Shown piece by piece: positions 8,773 to 16,538 of a stretch of 64,000 nt of DNA. The notes beneath the pieces were generated by a model, which saw only the letters and a program-made list of their open reading frames with translations, did not search any database and had not been told where the DNA came from. This DNA comes from Rurimicrobium sp040387755. GTDB taxonomy: Bacteria; Bacteroidota; Bacteroidia; Chitinophagales; Chitinophagaceae. The position numbers were made by a program, and so were the translations under genes. Each line of letters begins with the position of its first letter. Within the stretch, counting starts at the first letter, position 1. The stretch lies in assembly GCA_040387755.1 (NCBI GenBank), contig JAZKDB010000002.1:1240001-1304000 (forward strand). Direction: 5' to 3'.

Positions 8773-9546
8773 TTACCAATTTTTCCAGGCCGGATTCTTA
8801 AGCCACATTTCTTCCAGTTCTTCCCGCTCGCGTATGGTATCCATACATTTCCAAAAACCATGATGCCTGAAAGCCGCAATCTGGCCATCTTTTGCAAGAT
8901 CATTCATCGGCTGGCGTTCCCACATCATATCATCCGCATCATTGTGAAGATATTGGGAGATGGAGGGTTCTATAACAAAAAAGCCACCATTAATCCAGGT
9001 TCCACTATCAGCAGGCTTTTCTTCAAAACCATTGATAGCGCCACTATCCTCCATATTGATTACACCAAAACGACTATTCGCCTGAATGGCTGTCATGGTA
9101 CAAATCTTACCAGTTGACTGATGAAAATCTATGAGTTTATTGATGTCCACATTACACAGTCCATCACCATAAGTGAGCATAAAACGTTCGTTTCCAATAT
9201 AGGGCAATACTCTTTTCAGACGACCGGCTGTCATGGTATCGAGACCTGTCTCAATTAGAGAAACCTTAAAAGGCTCAGCAAAGTTATTATGCACTTCTAA
9301 AGAGTTATTGGATAAGTCTACCGTAACATCAGCATTATGCATAAAGTAATTGATAAAATACTCTTTTATCATGGAACCTTTATATCCCAGACAGATGATA
9401 AATTCTGTATGACCAAAAGCAGCATAACTTTTCATAATATGCCACAGAATCGGCTTCCCACCGATTTCTATCATTGGTTTTGGTCTTAATACAGATTCTT
9501 CTGCAATTCGCGTACCTCGCCCGCCGGCAAATAATACAACTTTCAT
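8773..9546 (-). CDS. rfbF: glucose-1-phosphate cytidylyltransferase
   Basis: 257 residues from the ATG at 9546 (MKVVLFAGGRGTRI); an in-frame TTG two codons earlier is unlikely. Makes CDP-glucose from CTP and glucose 1-phosphate. The nucleotidyltransferase signature FAGGRGTRIAEES with RPKPMIEIGGKPILWHIM is present. The metal-binding region MLTYGDGLCNVD and the RfbF-specific tail HHGFWKCMDTIREREELE are also clear. It directly supplies rfbG downstream. It sits 17 bases behind the tryptophan dioxygenase gene, so both are probably on one transcript. Confidence 0.92.
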   Translation of the reverse strand: MKVVLFAGGRGTRIAEESVLRPKPMIEIGGKPILWHIMKSYAAFGHTEFIICLGYKGSMIKEYFINYFMHNADVTVDLSNNSLEVHNNFAEPFKVSLIETGLDTMTAGRLKRVLPYIGNERFMLTYGDGLCNVDINKLIDFHQSTGKICTMTAIQANSRFGVINMEDSGAINGFEEKPADSGTWINGGFFVIEPSISQYLHNDADDMMWERQPMNDLAKDGQIAAFRHHGFWKCMDTIREREELEEMWLKNPAWKNW

Positions 9547-9563
9547 TGTCAATTCTTTTGGGT

Positions 9564-10595
9564 TTATTTATAACCTAAATCATTCTGTAATTCTTGTGGT
9601 AGTGCCGGAAGCAAATGTCGGGGTAGTAAAAATGAAGAAAGTTCTGCCATTTCTTTAAAAATATAATGTGAGTCTGCTGCAGACTTCAGATAATCGGCAC
9701 CTGTGCTGCCACCGGTTCCTACCCTTTTGCCTATCGTGCGTTGAACCATGTGAATATGCCTGTGTCTCCACATAGAAAGCAACTGATCAATTTCGAGCAA
9801 AGAACTAATCAGTTCAAAAGGTAAATGTAGCAACGGATGATCTCGATACAACATAATAAACAAAGCGCTTCTGTTGGCTGCTTTACTAAAGCTCCGTCCT
9901 TCGGGATAATGTTCTTCCTTACCAAATAGATTTTTATAAGTCTGCAGATTCATTTTCTCATTTTCAGAAAGGCTTTCTGTGTAAGCCTTTTCATAAACTT
10001 CCCAAAAAGAGTCGGCACCATCTGCTTTCCAGTAATGTAGGTTTTCTGTAAATGGCATTCTTTCCAACCAACGGTTAATCAGCACCAATAATGACTCATC
10101 AGATTCAGCTTTTTTTACTCTTTCAATATCTGCAGTATTCAATTGAGAAAGATAATAACCTTTGCCAAAACGATGGTCATAAGCAAGCCCGAGTTTGGCC
10201 TCTATAATTTTGAATTGTATACTCTGAAAACCTGATGCCGGGCGCAATAAATCCCTGAAGTCCAGAAAATCCAAAGGAGTCATCGTCTCTACTATAGACA
10301 TTTGATTCACACATACCTCAAGTATCTTACATACGCGGCCAATGCGGTGTACTGCATTAAAAATATCAGGAGCATTATTAGGTATTTCCTTCTGTTTGAA
10401 AATGCCTGCAACAATATCCAATTCGTGTAAAATCAATTTAAACCAAAGCTCATAAGATTGATGAATAATGATAAACATCATCTCATCATCTGCCTTTATG
10501 TTTTCCTTTCCACTTTCAGTGGTTTGTGCATCCAGTATTTTTTCCAGCTGCAGGTATTCACTATAATAAACAGGTGGTCGTTGATTTACTGACAT
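9564..10595 (-). CDS. kynA: tryptophan 2,3-dioxygenase
   Basis: 343 residues; a haem enzyme that opens the indole ring of L-tryptophan to N-formylkynurenine, the first step of kynurenine catabolism. HQSYELWFK (distal His 45) is present. FRDLLRPASGFQS (about 113-125) is the substrate pocket. The RHRHIHMVQRTIGKR segment (278-291) supplies the axial haem His, most likely His 280. GTGGSTGADYL follows. It is longer than the compact Xanthomonas-type enzyme because of an insertion around 180-235. It has a good phylum-type promoter just upstream and is the first gene of the sugar-nucleotide run. No other kynurenine gene is in the window. Confidence 0.95.
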   Translation of the reverse strand: MSVNQRPPVYYSEYLQLEKILDAQTTESGKENIKADDEMMFIIIHQSYELWFKLILHELDIVAGIFKQKEIPNNAPDIFNAVHRIGRVCKILEVCVNQMSIVETMTPLDFLDFRDLLRPASGFQSIQFKIIEAKLGLAYDHRFGKGYYLSQLNTADIERVKKAESDESLLVLINRWLERMPFTENLHYWKADGADSFWEVYEKAYTESLSENEKMNLQTYKNLFGKEEHYPEGRSFSKAANRSALFIMLYRDHPLLHLPFELISSLLEIDQLLSMWRHRHIHMVQRTIGKRVGTGGSTGADYLKSAADSHYIFKEMAELSSFLLPRHLLPALPQELQNDLGYK

Positions 10596-10623
10596 TTTAC
10601 TTAGGGTTGAATTAAGAATGCAG

Positions 10624-10657
10624 CAAATGTAGGCTTCTCATTTAAAAATTCTATCAA
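10624..10657 (-). promoter_or_regulatory. promoter of the kynA-rfbFG-hddAC run
   Basis: On the minus strand, TACATTTG (10631-10624) matches TAnnTTTG. A TTG -33 element (10657-10655) lies 23 bases upstream of it. The implied start of transcription is about 20 bases before the kynA ATG. No comparable promoter is obvious in the short gaps further down the run. Confidence 0.6.
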
Positions 10658-10762
10658 AAAAAGCAAAAACTGCTACTGGTAATCTATTTCTCAAACCAAA
10701 TATTATCAATTTAAGAAAACACCTTAAATTCAAACACTATACAAGCTAAAGTTCTTATAAAC

Positions 10763-10797
10763 ACAAAGGCAAAGGTTAAATCTACCTTTGCCTTTGT
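10763..10797 (-). terminator. hairpin terminator after metF
   Basis: A perfect 14-bp stem (left arm 10763-10776, right arm 10784-10797) with a 7-base loop, 17 bases after the metF stop. The T tract on the minus strand is weak (GTGTTTATAAG), so efficiency is uncertain. The hairpin itself is unmistakable. Confidence 0.65.
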
Positions 10798-10813
10798 ATA
10801 ATTAAGGAAAAAA

Positions 10814-11767
10814 TTAAAACAGCTTTTCCAGCACGTTCTTTATCACATGTGGCTTGCCTAAAGTATAAAAATGCAAAATGGGAGCACCGTTTTTCAGCAA
10901 GTCCTTGCATTGTGTCAAAAGCCACTCTTCACCAATTTGCTCGCAGGCCAAGTCAGTTTTGGCATTGAGCATTTCCTTGGTCAGCTCTACCGGAATATCG
11001 ACATTAAAGACACTGGGCACGATGCTTAATTGGCTCTTGTTGGTTATCGGTTTTAAACCCGGGATAATAGGTACTTCAATATTATTTTCCCTGCACTTCT
11101 GAACATAATTATAGTAGTGTGCATTATCGAAAAACATTTGAGTAGTAACGTATTCCGCACCTAATTCAATTTTTCTTTTCAGGAAATAAATATCCGTATC
11201 CAAATTAGGAGATTCAATATGTTTTTCGGGATATCCAGCCACTCCAATACAGAAATCGCTTTTCAATCCGTCTATAATGTCAGACTCCTGATATTGCCCC
11301 TTATTGAGCTCCATAATTTGCTCTACCAACTCTTCGGCATAACGATGCCCATGAGGATGTGCCGTAAAAAATTTTTCGTTTGCAGCAGCATCGCCTCGGA
11401 GTGCCAACACATTACTCACACCCAGATAATGCAAATCAATTAATGCATTTTCGGTTTCTTCTTTACTAAATCCACCACAAATCATATGTGGAACAGCATC
11501 AACATTATACCTATTGATGATAGCAGCACAAATACCAACAGTACCGGGTCTCTTACGGATTTCTACCCGTTCAAAATTACCATCACTCCGCTTTTTGAAC
11601 ATTTGTTCGGCACGGTGATAGGTAACATTGATAAAAGAGGGCTTAAATTCTATAAAAGAGTCCAGAACTTTAAATATAGAGTCAATCCCTCTGCCCTTTG
11701 CCGGAGGAAGTATTTCAAGAGAGATAATGGGCTTAGTAGCCTGGTTAATGTGTTCTGTAACTTTCAT
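10814..11767 (-). CDS. metF: methylenetetrahydrofolate reductase
   Basis: 317 residues; an FAD-dependent TIM-barrel enzyme reducing 5,10-methylene-THF to 5-methyl-THF for methionine synthesis. Seen are the N-terminal SLEILPPAKGRGIDSIF, then VTYHRAEQMF, the FAD-site stretch VSNVLALRGDAA, IGVAGYPEKH, and TTQMFFDNAHYYNYVQ with IPGLKPITN. The length and order fit the bacterial single-domain MetF. It is divergent from the TPR gene at 11904 and appears to be a single-gene unit ending in a hairpin. Confidence 0.95.
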   Translation of the reverse strand: MKVTEHINQATKPIISLEILPPAKGRGIDSIFKVLDSFIEFKPSFINVTYHRAEQMFKKRSDGNFERVEIRKRPGTVGICAAIINRYNVDAVPHMICGGFSKEETENALIDLHYLGVSNVLALRGDAAANEKFFTAHPHGHRYAEELVEQIMELNKGQYQESDIIDGLKSDFCIGVAGYPEKHIESPNLDTDIYFLKRKIELGAEYVTTQMFFDNAHYYNYVQKCRENNIEVPIIPGLKPITNKSQLSIVPSVFNVDIPVELTKEMLNAKTDLACEQIGEEWLLTQCKDLLKNGAPILHFYTLGKPHVIKNVLEKLF

Positions 11768-11870
11768 TTTTTATGAGGCTGTAAAAAAAACAGCGCGTAA
11801 AAATAACCGTTAAATACCAATATGCGTTACGACCTCTGATATTATTCCAAAATAAACGCTCCATTTCATT

Positions 11871-11878
11871 TACTTTTG
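11871..11878 (+). promoter_or_regulatory. -7 element upstream of the TPR protein
   Basis: TACTTTTG matches TAnnTTTG and lies 25 bases before the GTG start at 11904. No TTG is found at the expected -33 distance. Confidence 0.5.
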
Positions 11879-11903
11879 CCGTCCATTTTAATATACAAAA
11901 GAA

Positions 11904-12749
11904 GTGACAAAAGCTCCTCTTATATCTATAATTATTGCATTGCTATTATTGGCGGGGATTTATTTTGGGGGCAATACCAAACCACCCAAACCTAAAGAAT
12001 CAGCAGATAAACCTGCTAATGCGGCTGGCCAAATGCCACAAAAACCGAATCCGCTGGATGTTGACTCGCTGATTATTGCATCAAAAAAATCATTGGCACA
12101 ACATGCACTGGGTGAACTGCAAACAGTTGATATTGAGTTGCGTAAAGTAACAGACTCGGCTCAATTGATACCCGTTTTCGGTAAATATGCCCAAATCTGG
12201 CAGGAACACAAACAATTCCCTCTAGCAGCATATTATTATTCTTTGGAAGCAAAATTGGAAAAATCAGAAAAAAAGCTCACCTTCGCCGCCCAATTGTTTT
12301 TAGACCTGGCCAGAAAAGAACATTCTGCCGAGTTGCAAACATGGGAAGCCAGCAATGCTATCGCTTGCTTTGATCAGATTCTGAAACTAAACCCTTCAAA
12401 CGATTCAGCAAGATTAGCCTTGGCAGAATGCTACTTCGGTACCGGCGAAGCGATGAAAGGCGTAGTTCTTGTAAAAGAAATTACCGCCAAAGACCCTGAA
12501 AATAAAGCAGCTAATTTATTGCTGGGACAACAGGGACTGATATCGCAACAGTTTGACAAAGCAAAACAACGCTTTGAAACAGTATTGAAAAATGACCCTA
12601 AAAATGTAGAAGCCATGCTGGGACTGGCAGAAGCTTTGAAAGGATTGGGGGAAACACAAAAAGCGAAAGCGCTTTTAGAAGATTGTAAGAAAATAATCAA
12701 TAACCCGGCTTTTGCCAAGGATATTGACGAATATATCAAAACTTTTTAA
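11904..12749 (+). CDS. membrane-anchored tetratricopeptide-repeat protein
   Basis: 281 residues starting with GTG (no ATG is available near the hydrophobic N-terminus). Residues 5-23 (LISIIIALLLLAGIYFGG) form one membrane segment. A charged Pro/Lys-rich linker (NTKPPKPKESADKP) follows, then helical repeats. TPR-like units are clear around 155-265, for example ACFDQILKLNPSNDSARLALAECYF, then RFETVLKNDPKNVEAMLGLAEAL. It probably faces the periplasm as a protein-interaction scaffold; the partner is unknown. The COX24-like mini-gene begins 23 bases downstream. Confidence 0.8.
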   Translation: MTKAPLISIIIALLLLAGIYFGGNTKPPKPKESADKPANAAGQMPQKPNPLDVDSLIIASKKSLAQHALGELQTVDIELRKVTDSAQLIPVFGKYAQIWQEHKQFPLAAYYYSLEAKLEKSEKKLTFAAQLFLDLARKEHSAELQTWEASNAIACFDQILKLNPSNDSARLALAECYFGTGEAMKGVVLVKEITAKDPENKAANLLLGQQGLISQQFDKAKQRFETVLKNDPKNVEAMLGLAEALKGLGETQKAKALLEDCKKIINNPAFAKDIDEYIKTF

Positions 12750-12772
12750 TAACAAATTAAATCATTCAGATT

Positions 12773-12865
12773 ATGCCTTGTGGTAAAAAAAGAAAACGTC
12801 ATAAAATTGCAACCCATAAACGCAAAAAACGTTTAAGAAAAAACCGTCATAAAAAAAATAAATAG
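12773..12865 (+). CDS. 30-residue basic AURKAIP1/COX24-domain protein
   Basis: A very short gene: ATG at 12773, stop at 12865. The product opens MPCGKKRKRHKIATHKRKKR; 19 of its 30 residues are Lys, Arg or His. This is the pattern of the tiny AURKAIP1/COX24 C-terminal-domain proteins conserved in Bacteroidota, thought to associate with the small ribosomal subunit like mycobacterial bS22. It lies 23 bases after the TPR gene and could be cotranscribed with it. The ribosomal role is by family analogy, not shown here. Confidence 0.75.
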   Translation: MPCGKKRKRHKIATHKRKKRLRKNRHKKNK

Positions 12866-12939
12866 AGTTTAATCACTCTTTTTCGCTAAAAACTTACTCA
12901 AGTTTTTTTCTCAAAATTTTTTTCTACAGAATGACAGTC

Positions 12940-12984
12940 CCTTGCGTACCGTACAATCCCTCAAAAGATGTATAGTATGCAAGG
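12940..12984 (+). promoter_or_regulatory. 10-bp hairpin upstream of the RNase G gene
   Basis: CCTTGCGTAC (12940-12949) pairs with GTATGCAAGG (12975-12984) through ten pairs including one G-U. The 25-base loop lies 70 bases before the rng start. It could be a leader structure read by the RNase, or an operator, depending on where transcription starts. No T tract follows, so it is not a simple terminator. Confidence 0.4.
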
Positions 12985-13054
12985 CGACGCATTTTTGTAC
13001 CACTAAAATTTTCATGAATGCGAAAATGTATTTCATTTAATTAAAGACGGTAGC

Positions 13055-14611
13055 ATGAATAAAGAACTTATTATCAATGCTTCGGGAGATGTGGTAGAAA
13101 TTGCCCTGCTCGAAGACAAGAAATTGGTAGAGCTACACTACGAACAAGGTCAGGACGATTTTGCGGTCGGAGATTTGTATTTAGGAAAAATCAAAAAACT
13201 AATGCCAGGCCTCAATGCGGCTTTTGTGGACGTTGGATATGAGAAAGATGCCTTTTTACACTACACCGATTTAAGTCCTCATTTTAACTCGCTGGTCAAG
13301 TTTACCAAACAATCCATCGAAGGAAATCGAAGTTGGGGAGATGATTTTACTAAATTTAAAGTAGAACCCGTTATCCTCAAAGCAGGAAAAATTACAGAGG
13401 TAATTCATCAGAAGCCCGAAGTAATTGTACAGATACTTAAAGAACCCATTTCAGCAAAAGGCCCTCGCCTTAGTTGTGAAATCTCTCTTCCGGGTCGCTT
13501 CTTGGTATTGACACCATTTAATGATACAGTCTCTGTATCCCGCAAAATCCATTCGGCCGAAGAGCGCAAACGTCTTCAGAAAATAGTGGAAGCAGTCAAA
13601 CCAAAAAATTTCGGAATGATTGTGCGCACGGCTGCCGAAGGTAAAGGCACTGAAGAATTGCACGCCGATGTAAACGAGCTGGTAAAAATGTGGGAAACCA
13701 TACAAACCAATCTCAAAGCCGGAAAAGCTCCTCAAAAAATCCTGGGCGAGCAGACAAAAACTACTTCTATTTTACGCGATTTGCTCAATGAAAGTTTTCA
13801 GAGAGTGGTATCTAATGACAAACGTATTGCCGATGATGCACGTGGCTATATCACCCGTGTAGCACCCGAAAAAGCCGAAATTGTCTCGTTCCATAACACC
13901 AGCATGGACATTTTTGAGCAATATGGTGTCAGCAAGCAGGTAAAATCCTCTTTTGGACAAACCATCAGTATGGGCAGTGGCTCTTACCTGATTATCCAGC
14001 ATACAGAAGCCTTGCATGTCATTGATGTCAATAGCGGTACCCGCAGTGCAGATGCAGGACAGGAACAAAATGCATTGGCCACCAATCTGGAAGCTGTTGC
14101 CGAAATTGCCCGTCAGATGCGCCTCAGAGACCTAGGAGGAATAGTGATTGTCGATTTTATTGACATGAAGCTGCCCGACAATAAAAAGCAGGTGTACGAA
14201 GCTATGGAAGCTGCCATGACTCCAGACCGTGCGCGTCATACCATCTTACCGATTTCCAAATTTGGTTTGATGCAGATTACACGTCAGCGTTTGCGCCCCG
14301 AGCTCAATATCAATACTTCGGAAGAATGCCCTACCTGCAAAGGAACCGGCAAAATAGGACCATCTATGCTTTTGTCAGACAATATTGAGCGCGACCTAAG
14401 TTATCTGGTAGATCAGGGTCACCGCGAGCTGTTGCTCAAAGTTCATCCGATAGTAGCTGCTTACCTCACCAAAGGAATTTTATTTTCTTCGCTTCGCTCA
14501 AAATGGAGCCGTAAATACAAGACAAAACTGACTGTAGTGGTAGACAACAGTTATCCGCTCACTCAGTATAAATATTTTGATGCCAAAACCAACGATAGCA
14601 TCAATTTATAA
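13055..14611 (+). CDS. rng: ribonuclease E/G family endoribonuclease
   Basis: 518 residues; cuts single-stranded A/U-rich RNA in rRNA maturation and mRNA decay. An S1 RNA-binding domain lies at about 35-125 (VGDLYLGKIKKLMPGLNAAFVDVGYEKDAFL). The DNase-I-like catalytic region contains HVIDVNSGTRS (about 322) and GGIVIVDFIDM (about 362-372), which carry the metal-binding acidic residues. The zinc-link CPTCKGTG is at about 427-434. The length is that of RNase G, without the long degradosome scaffold of RNase E. It stands alone between a hairpin-containing upstream gap and a strong terminator. Confidence 0.93.
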   Translation: MNKELIINASGDVVEIALLEDKKLVELHYEQGQDDFAVGDLYLGKIKKLMPGLNAAFVDVGYEKDAFLHYTDLSPHFNSLVKFTKQSIEGNRSWGDDFTKFKVEPVILKAGKITEVIHQKPEVIVQILKEPISAKGPRLSCEISLPGRFLVLTPFNDTVSVSRKIHSAEERKRLQKIVEAVKPKNFGMIVRTAAEGKGTEELHADVNELVKMWETIQTNLKAGKAPQKILGEQTKTTSILRDLLNESFQRVVSNDKRIADDARGYITRVAPEKAEIVSFHNTSMDIFEQYGVSKQVKSSFGQTISMGSGSYLIIQHTEALHVIDVNSGTRSADAGQEQNALATNLEAVAEIARQMRLRDLGGIVIVDFIDMKLPDNKKQVYEAMEAAMTPDRARHTILPISKFGLMQITRQRLRPELNINTSEECPTCKGTGKIGPSMLLSDNIERDLSYLVDQGHRELLLKVHPIVAAYLTKGILFSSLRSKWSRKYKTKLTVVVDNSYPLTQYKYFDAKTNDSINL

Positions 14612-14631
14612 TCACGAACTTATTTAATAGC

Positions 14632-14674
14632 AGCAATAGCTTCAGGCTCTAATGGCCTGGAGCTATTGCTTTTT
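14632..14674 (+). terminator. rho-independent terminator after rng
   Basis: A 16-bp stem (14632-14647 with 14655-14670, one G-U pair), a 7-base loop, then TTTT. It is 20 bases after the rng stop. Confidence 0.9.
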
Positions 14675-14749
14675 ATAAAAGGAATATAAAACCAGTATAG
14701 CGCAAGTGAAACAATAAAAAGCGCTATTTTGCAGCAAAATAAAATGGCT

Positions 14750-15787
14750 ATGGAATTCAGCGCACAACAACTGGCCGATTTGCTGCAGGGCAACATCGAA
14801 GGAGATGTCTCGGTAAAAGTAAATCAACTCTCCAAAATAGAAGAAGGCACACCGGGCTCGGTATCCTTTCTGGCCAATCCGTTGTACACCCAATACATTT
14901 ACAGCACAAAGGCTTCATTGGTGATTGTCAATGCCGACCTTGTACTGACAGCACCCGTTTCCTGTACTTTGTTGCGCGTTGCCAGTGCCGAGCAGGCTTT
15001 TGCCAAATTGCTGGAACTCTACAACCAAATCAAACTCAACAAAAAAGGAATTGCAACTCAGGCTTATATCTCCGAATCTGCAACAGTGGGTACAGATGCT
15101 TATGTAGGTGCTTTTGCGGTCATCAGTGACGGAGCCAAAATAGGCAATAATGTCAAAATATACCCTCAGGTTTTTGTGGGCGATAATGTAGTTGTGGGTG
15201 ATAATACCACCCTTTTTGCCGGGGTCAAAATCTATGCAGATTGCGTGTTAGGCAAAGATTGTATCATCCATTCGGGCAGCGTTATTGGTAGCGATGGATT
15301 TCGCTTTGCTCCGCAAAACGAAGGCAACAAAAAAATACCCCAAATCGGAAATGTTATTATTGAAGATGATGTAGAAATAGGGGCCAATTGCGCTATTGAT
15401 CGCGCCACCCTTGGCTCTACTATCCTGCGCAAAGGCGTAAAATTTGACAATTTCATCCATATAGCTCATAATGTGGAGGTAGGTGAAAATTGCTATTTCG
15501 CAGCACATACAGTGGTGGCCGGTTCTACCAAAATAGGCAAAAACTGTATGACCAGTGGTCAGGTAGGCATCGTTGGACATCTCAACATAGCAGACGGCAC
15601 TATTGTTACAGCACAGTCGGGCATCTCCAAAAGCATTACCAAAAGCGGTGAAGTGCTGATGGGTTCACCGGCCTTTGATGCCAACAAATACCGAAAATCA
15701 TTTGTGCATTTCCGCAATCTGGATAGCCTTGCCCAACGCATCAGTGCATTGGAAAAACAACTGAAAGACAAAAATGACGGACAATAA
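14750..15787 (+). CDS. lpxD: UDP-3-O-acylglucosamine N-acyltransferase
   Basis: 345 residues from the ATG at 14750 (MEFSAQQLADLLQGNIEGD); ATG 14744 gives two extra residues and is also possible. Adds the N-linked 3-hydroxyacyl chain in lipid A synthesis. The N-terminal uridine-binding domain covers about 1-100. A left-handed beta-helix of hexapeptide repeats runs from about 105 to 320. The catalytic His region HIAHNVEVGENCYFAAHTV is intact, and a C-terminal helix follows (LDSLAQRISALEKQL). A TAnTTTG box (14725-14731) precedes it. Its last 14 bases overlap atpZ. Confidence 0.93.
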   Translation: MEFSAQQLADLLQGNIEGDVSVKVNQLSKIEEGTPGSVSFLANPLYTQYIYSTKASLVIVNADLVLTAPVSCTLLRVASAEQAFAKLLELYNQIKLNKKGIATQAYISESATVGTDAYVGAFAVISDGAKIGNNVKIYPQVFVGDNVVVGDNTTLFAGVKIYADCVLGKDCIIHSGSVIGSDGFRFAPQNEGNKKIPQIGNVIIEDDVEIGANCAIDRATLGSTILRKGVKFDNFIHIAHNVEVGENCYFAAHTVVAGSTKIGKNCMTSGQVGIVGHLNIADGTIVTAQSGISKSITKSGEVLMGSPAFDANKYRKSFVHFRNLDSLAQRISALEKQLKDKNDGQ

Positions 15788-15989
15788 ACAAAGTAACAAA
15801 GAGCTGATGCAATATGCAGGATTGGCTACACAATGGCTGATTATGCTGGGCCTTGCTCTATGGGCAGGTATGGCCATCGATAAAAGAATCAGTGCCAACT
15901 CGCGCATTGCTACCATTGTATTGCCCTTAATTGCCCTCACCGTTTCGCTGTGGCAACTGATTAAAAAATTCAACAAACCCCGTAAATGA
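15774..15989 (+). CDS. atpZ: AtpZ/AtpI-type small membrane protein
   Basis: 71 residues with two membrane segments (about 16-34 and 44-62) separated by the short turn GMAIDKRISANSR. This is the pattern of the AtpZ/AtpI family that accompanies F-type ATP synthase operons and is proposed to aid Mg2+ supply or c-ring assembly. It overlaps the end of lpxD by 14 bases and the next gene by 4 (ATGA). It is therefore translationally coupled in a row of three. Confidence 0.8.
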   Translation: MTDNKQSNKELMQYAGLATQWLIMLGLALWAGMAIDKRISANSRIATIVLPLIALTVSLWQLIKKFNKPRK

Positions 15990-16363
15990 AAAAATACTAT
16001 CTGCTGATTATCCTTTTGCTTTCTTTGCTGTTGTTCGGACTCATCTATCTCTGGTGCGGGCAGCATCCCGAGTACGATATGATAGCCCTGATGGTGGCCA
16101 ATTGGCTCCTCGCCGGGCTCAGCGTTGTTTCTTATTTTATGCTGCAGAGTAAGCTCAAGGCCGAGCGTCCGCAGGTATTTGTCAACGGCGTGTATGGCTC
16201 TACCCTATTGCGTTTGATGGTGTGCATGGGCAGTATATTTGTCTATCTTTACCTCAATCAGGGGCATTTACACAAACCCAGTATTTTTGCTATGATGGGC
16301 CTGTATATTGTGTACACCGTCATCGAAACAATGGGCTTGGCTAACATGGCTAAGAAAAAATAA
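15986..16363 (+). CDS. four-helix membrane protein, AtpI-like
   Basis: 125 residues, almost entirely hydrophobic, with four predicted membrane segments at about 4-25, 33-54, 68-88 and 97-116. It has no soluble domain and few charged residues in the membrane parts. In many Bacteroidota an equivalent small protein sits between atpZ and atpB, which suggests an AtpI-like role in ATP synthase assembly. Here no atpB, atpE or atpF follows. The AtpI assignment comes from position and topology only. Confidence 0.6.
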   Translation: MKKYYLLIILLLSLLLFGLIYLWCGQHPEYDMIALMVANWLLAGLSVVSYFMLQSKLKAERPQVFVNGVYGSTLLRLMVCMGSIFVYLYLNQGHLHKPSIFAMMGLYIVYTVIETMGLANMAKKK

Positions 16364-16367
16364 AATA

Positions 16368-16500
16368 ATGGGCTGTCAACTTCTTTCACATTCTTCGGCT
16401 TTGGGTTCCGGCTGTACGCTTGTAGTCCTCGCTGCGCCCCAAAAGCTTGCTCCGGGCTACCGCTTCCATCCGGCAGCCGCCGGGCAAAATATTTATCATC
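16368..16500. repeat. G+C-rich non-coding islet, possible dispersed element
   Basis: About 130 bases markedly richer in G and C than the flanks (words such as GCTGCGCCCC, CCGGCAGCCGCCGGG). It contains short inverted words and no plausible gene. It sits between the atpI-like gene and the SprT-like gene. The composition suggests a REP-like or structured-RNA remnant; no second copy was seen in this window. Confidence 0.35.
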
Positions 16501-16538
16501 AGCAAAAGCATTTCTAAATACAAAATCTTTCTTTGACG

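Noticed and set aside
16308..16517. 69-residue ORF in the G+C-rich islet
   Set aside because: It starts inside the upstream membrane-protein gene in another frame and shows no protein-like pattern.
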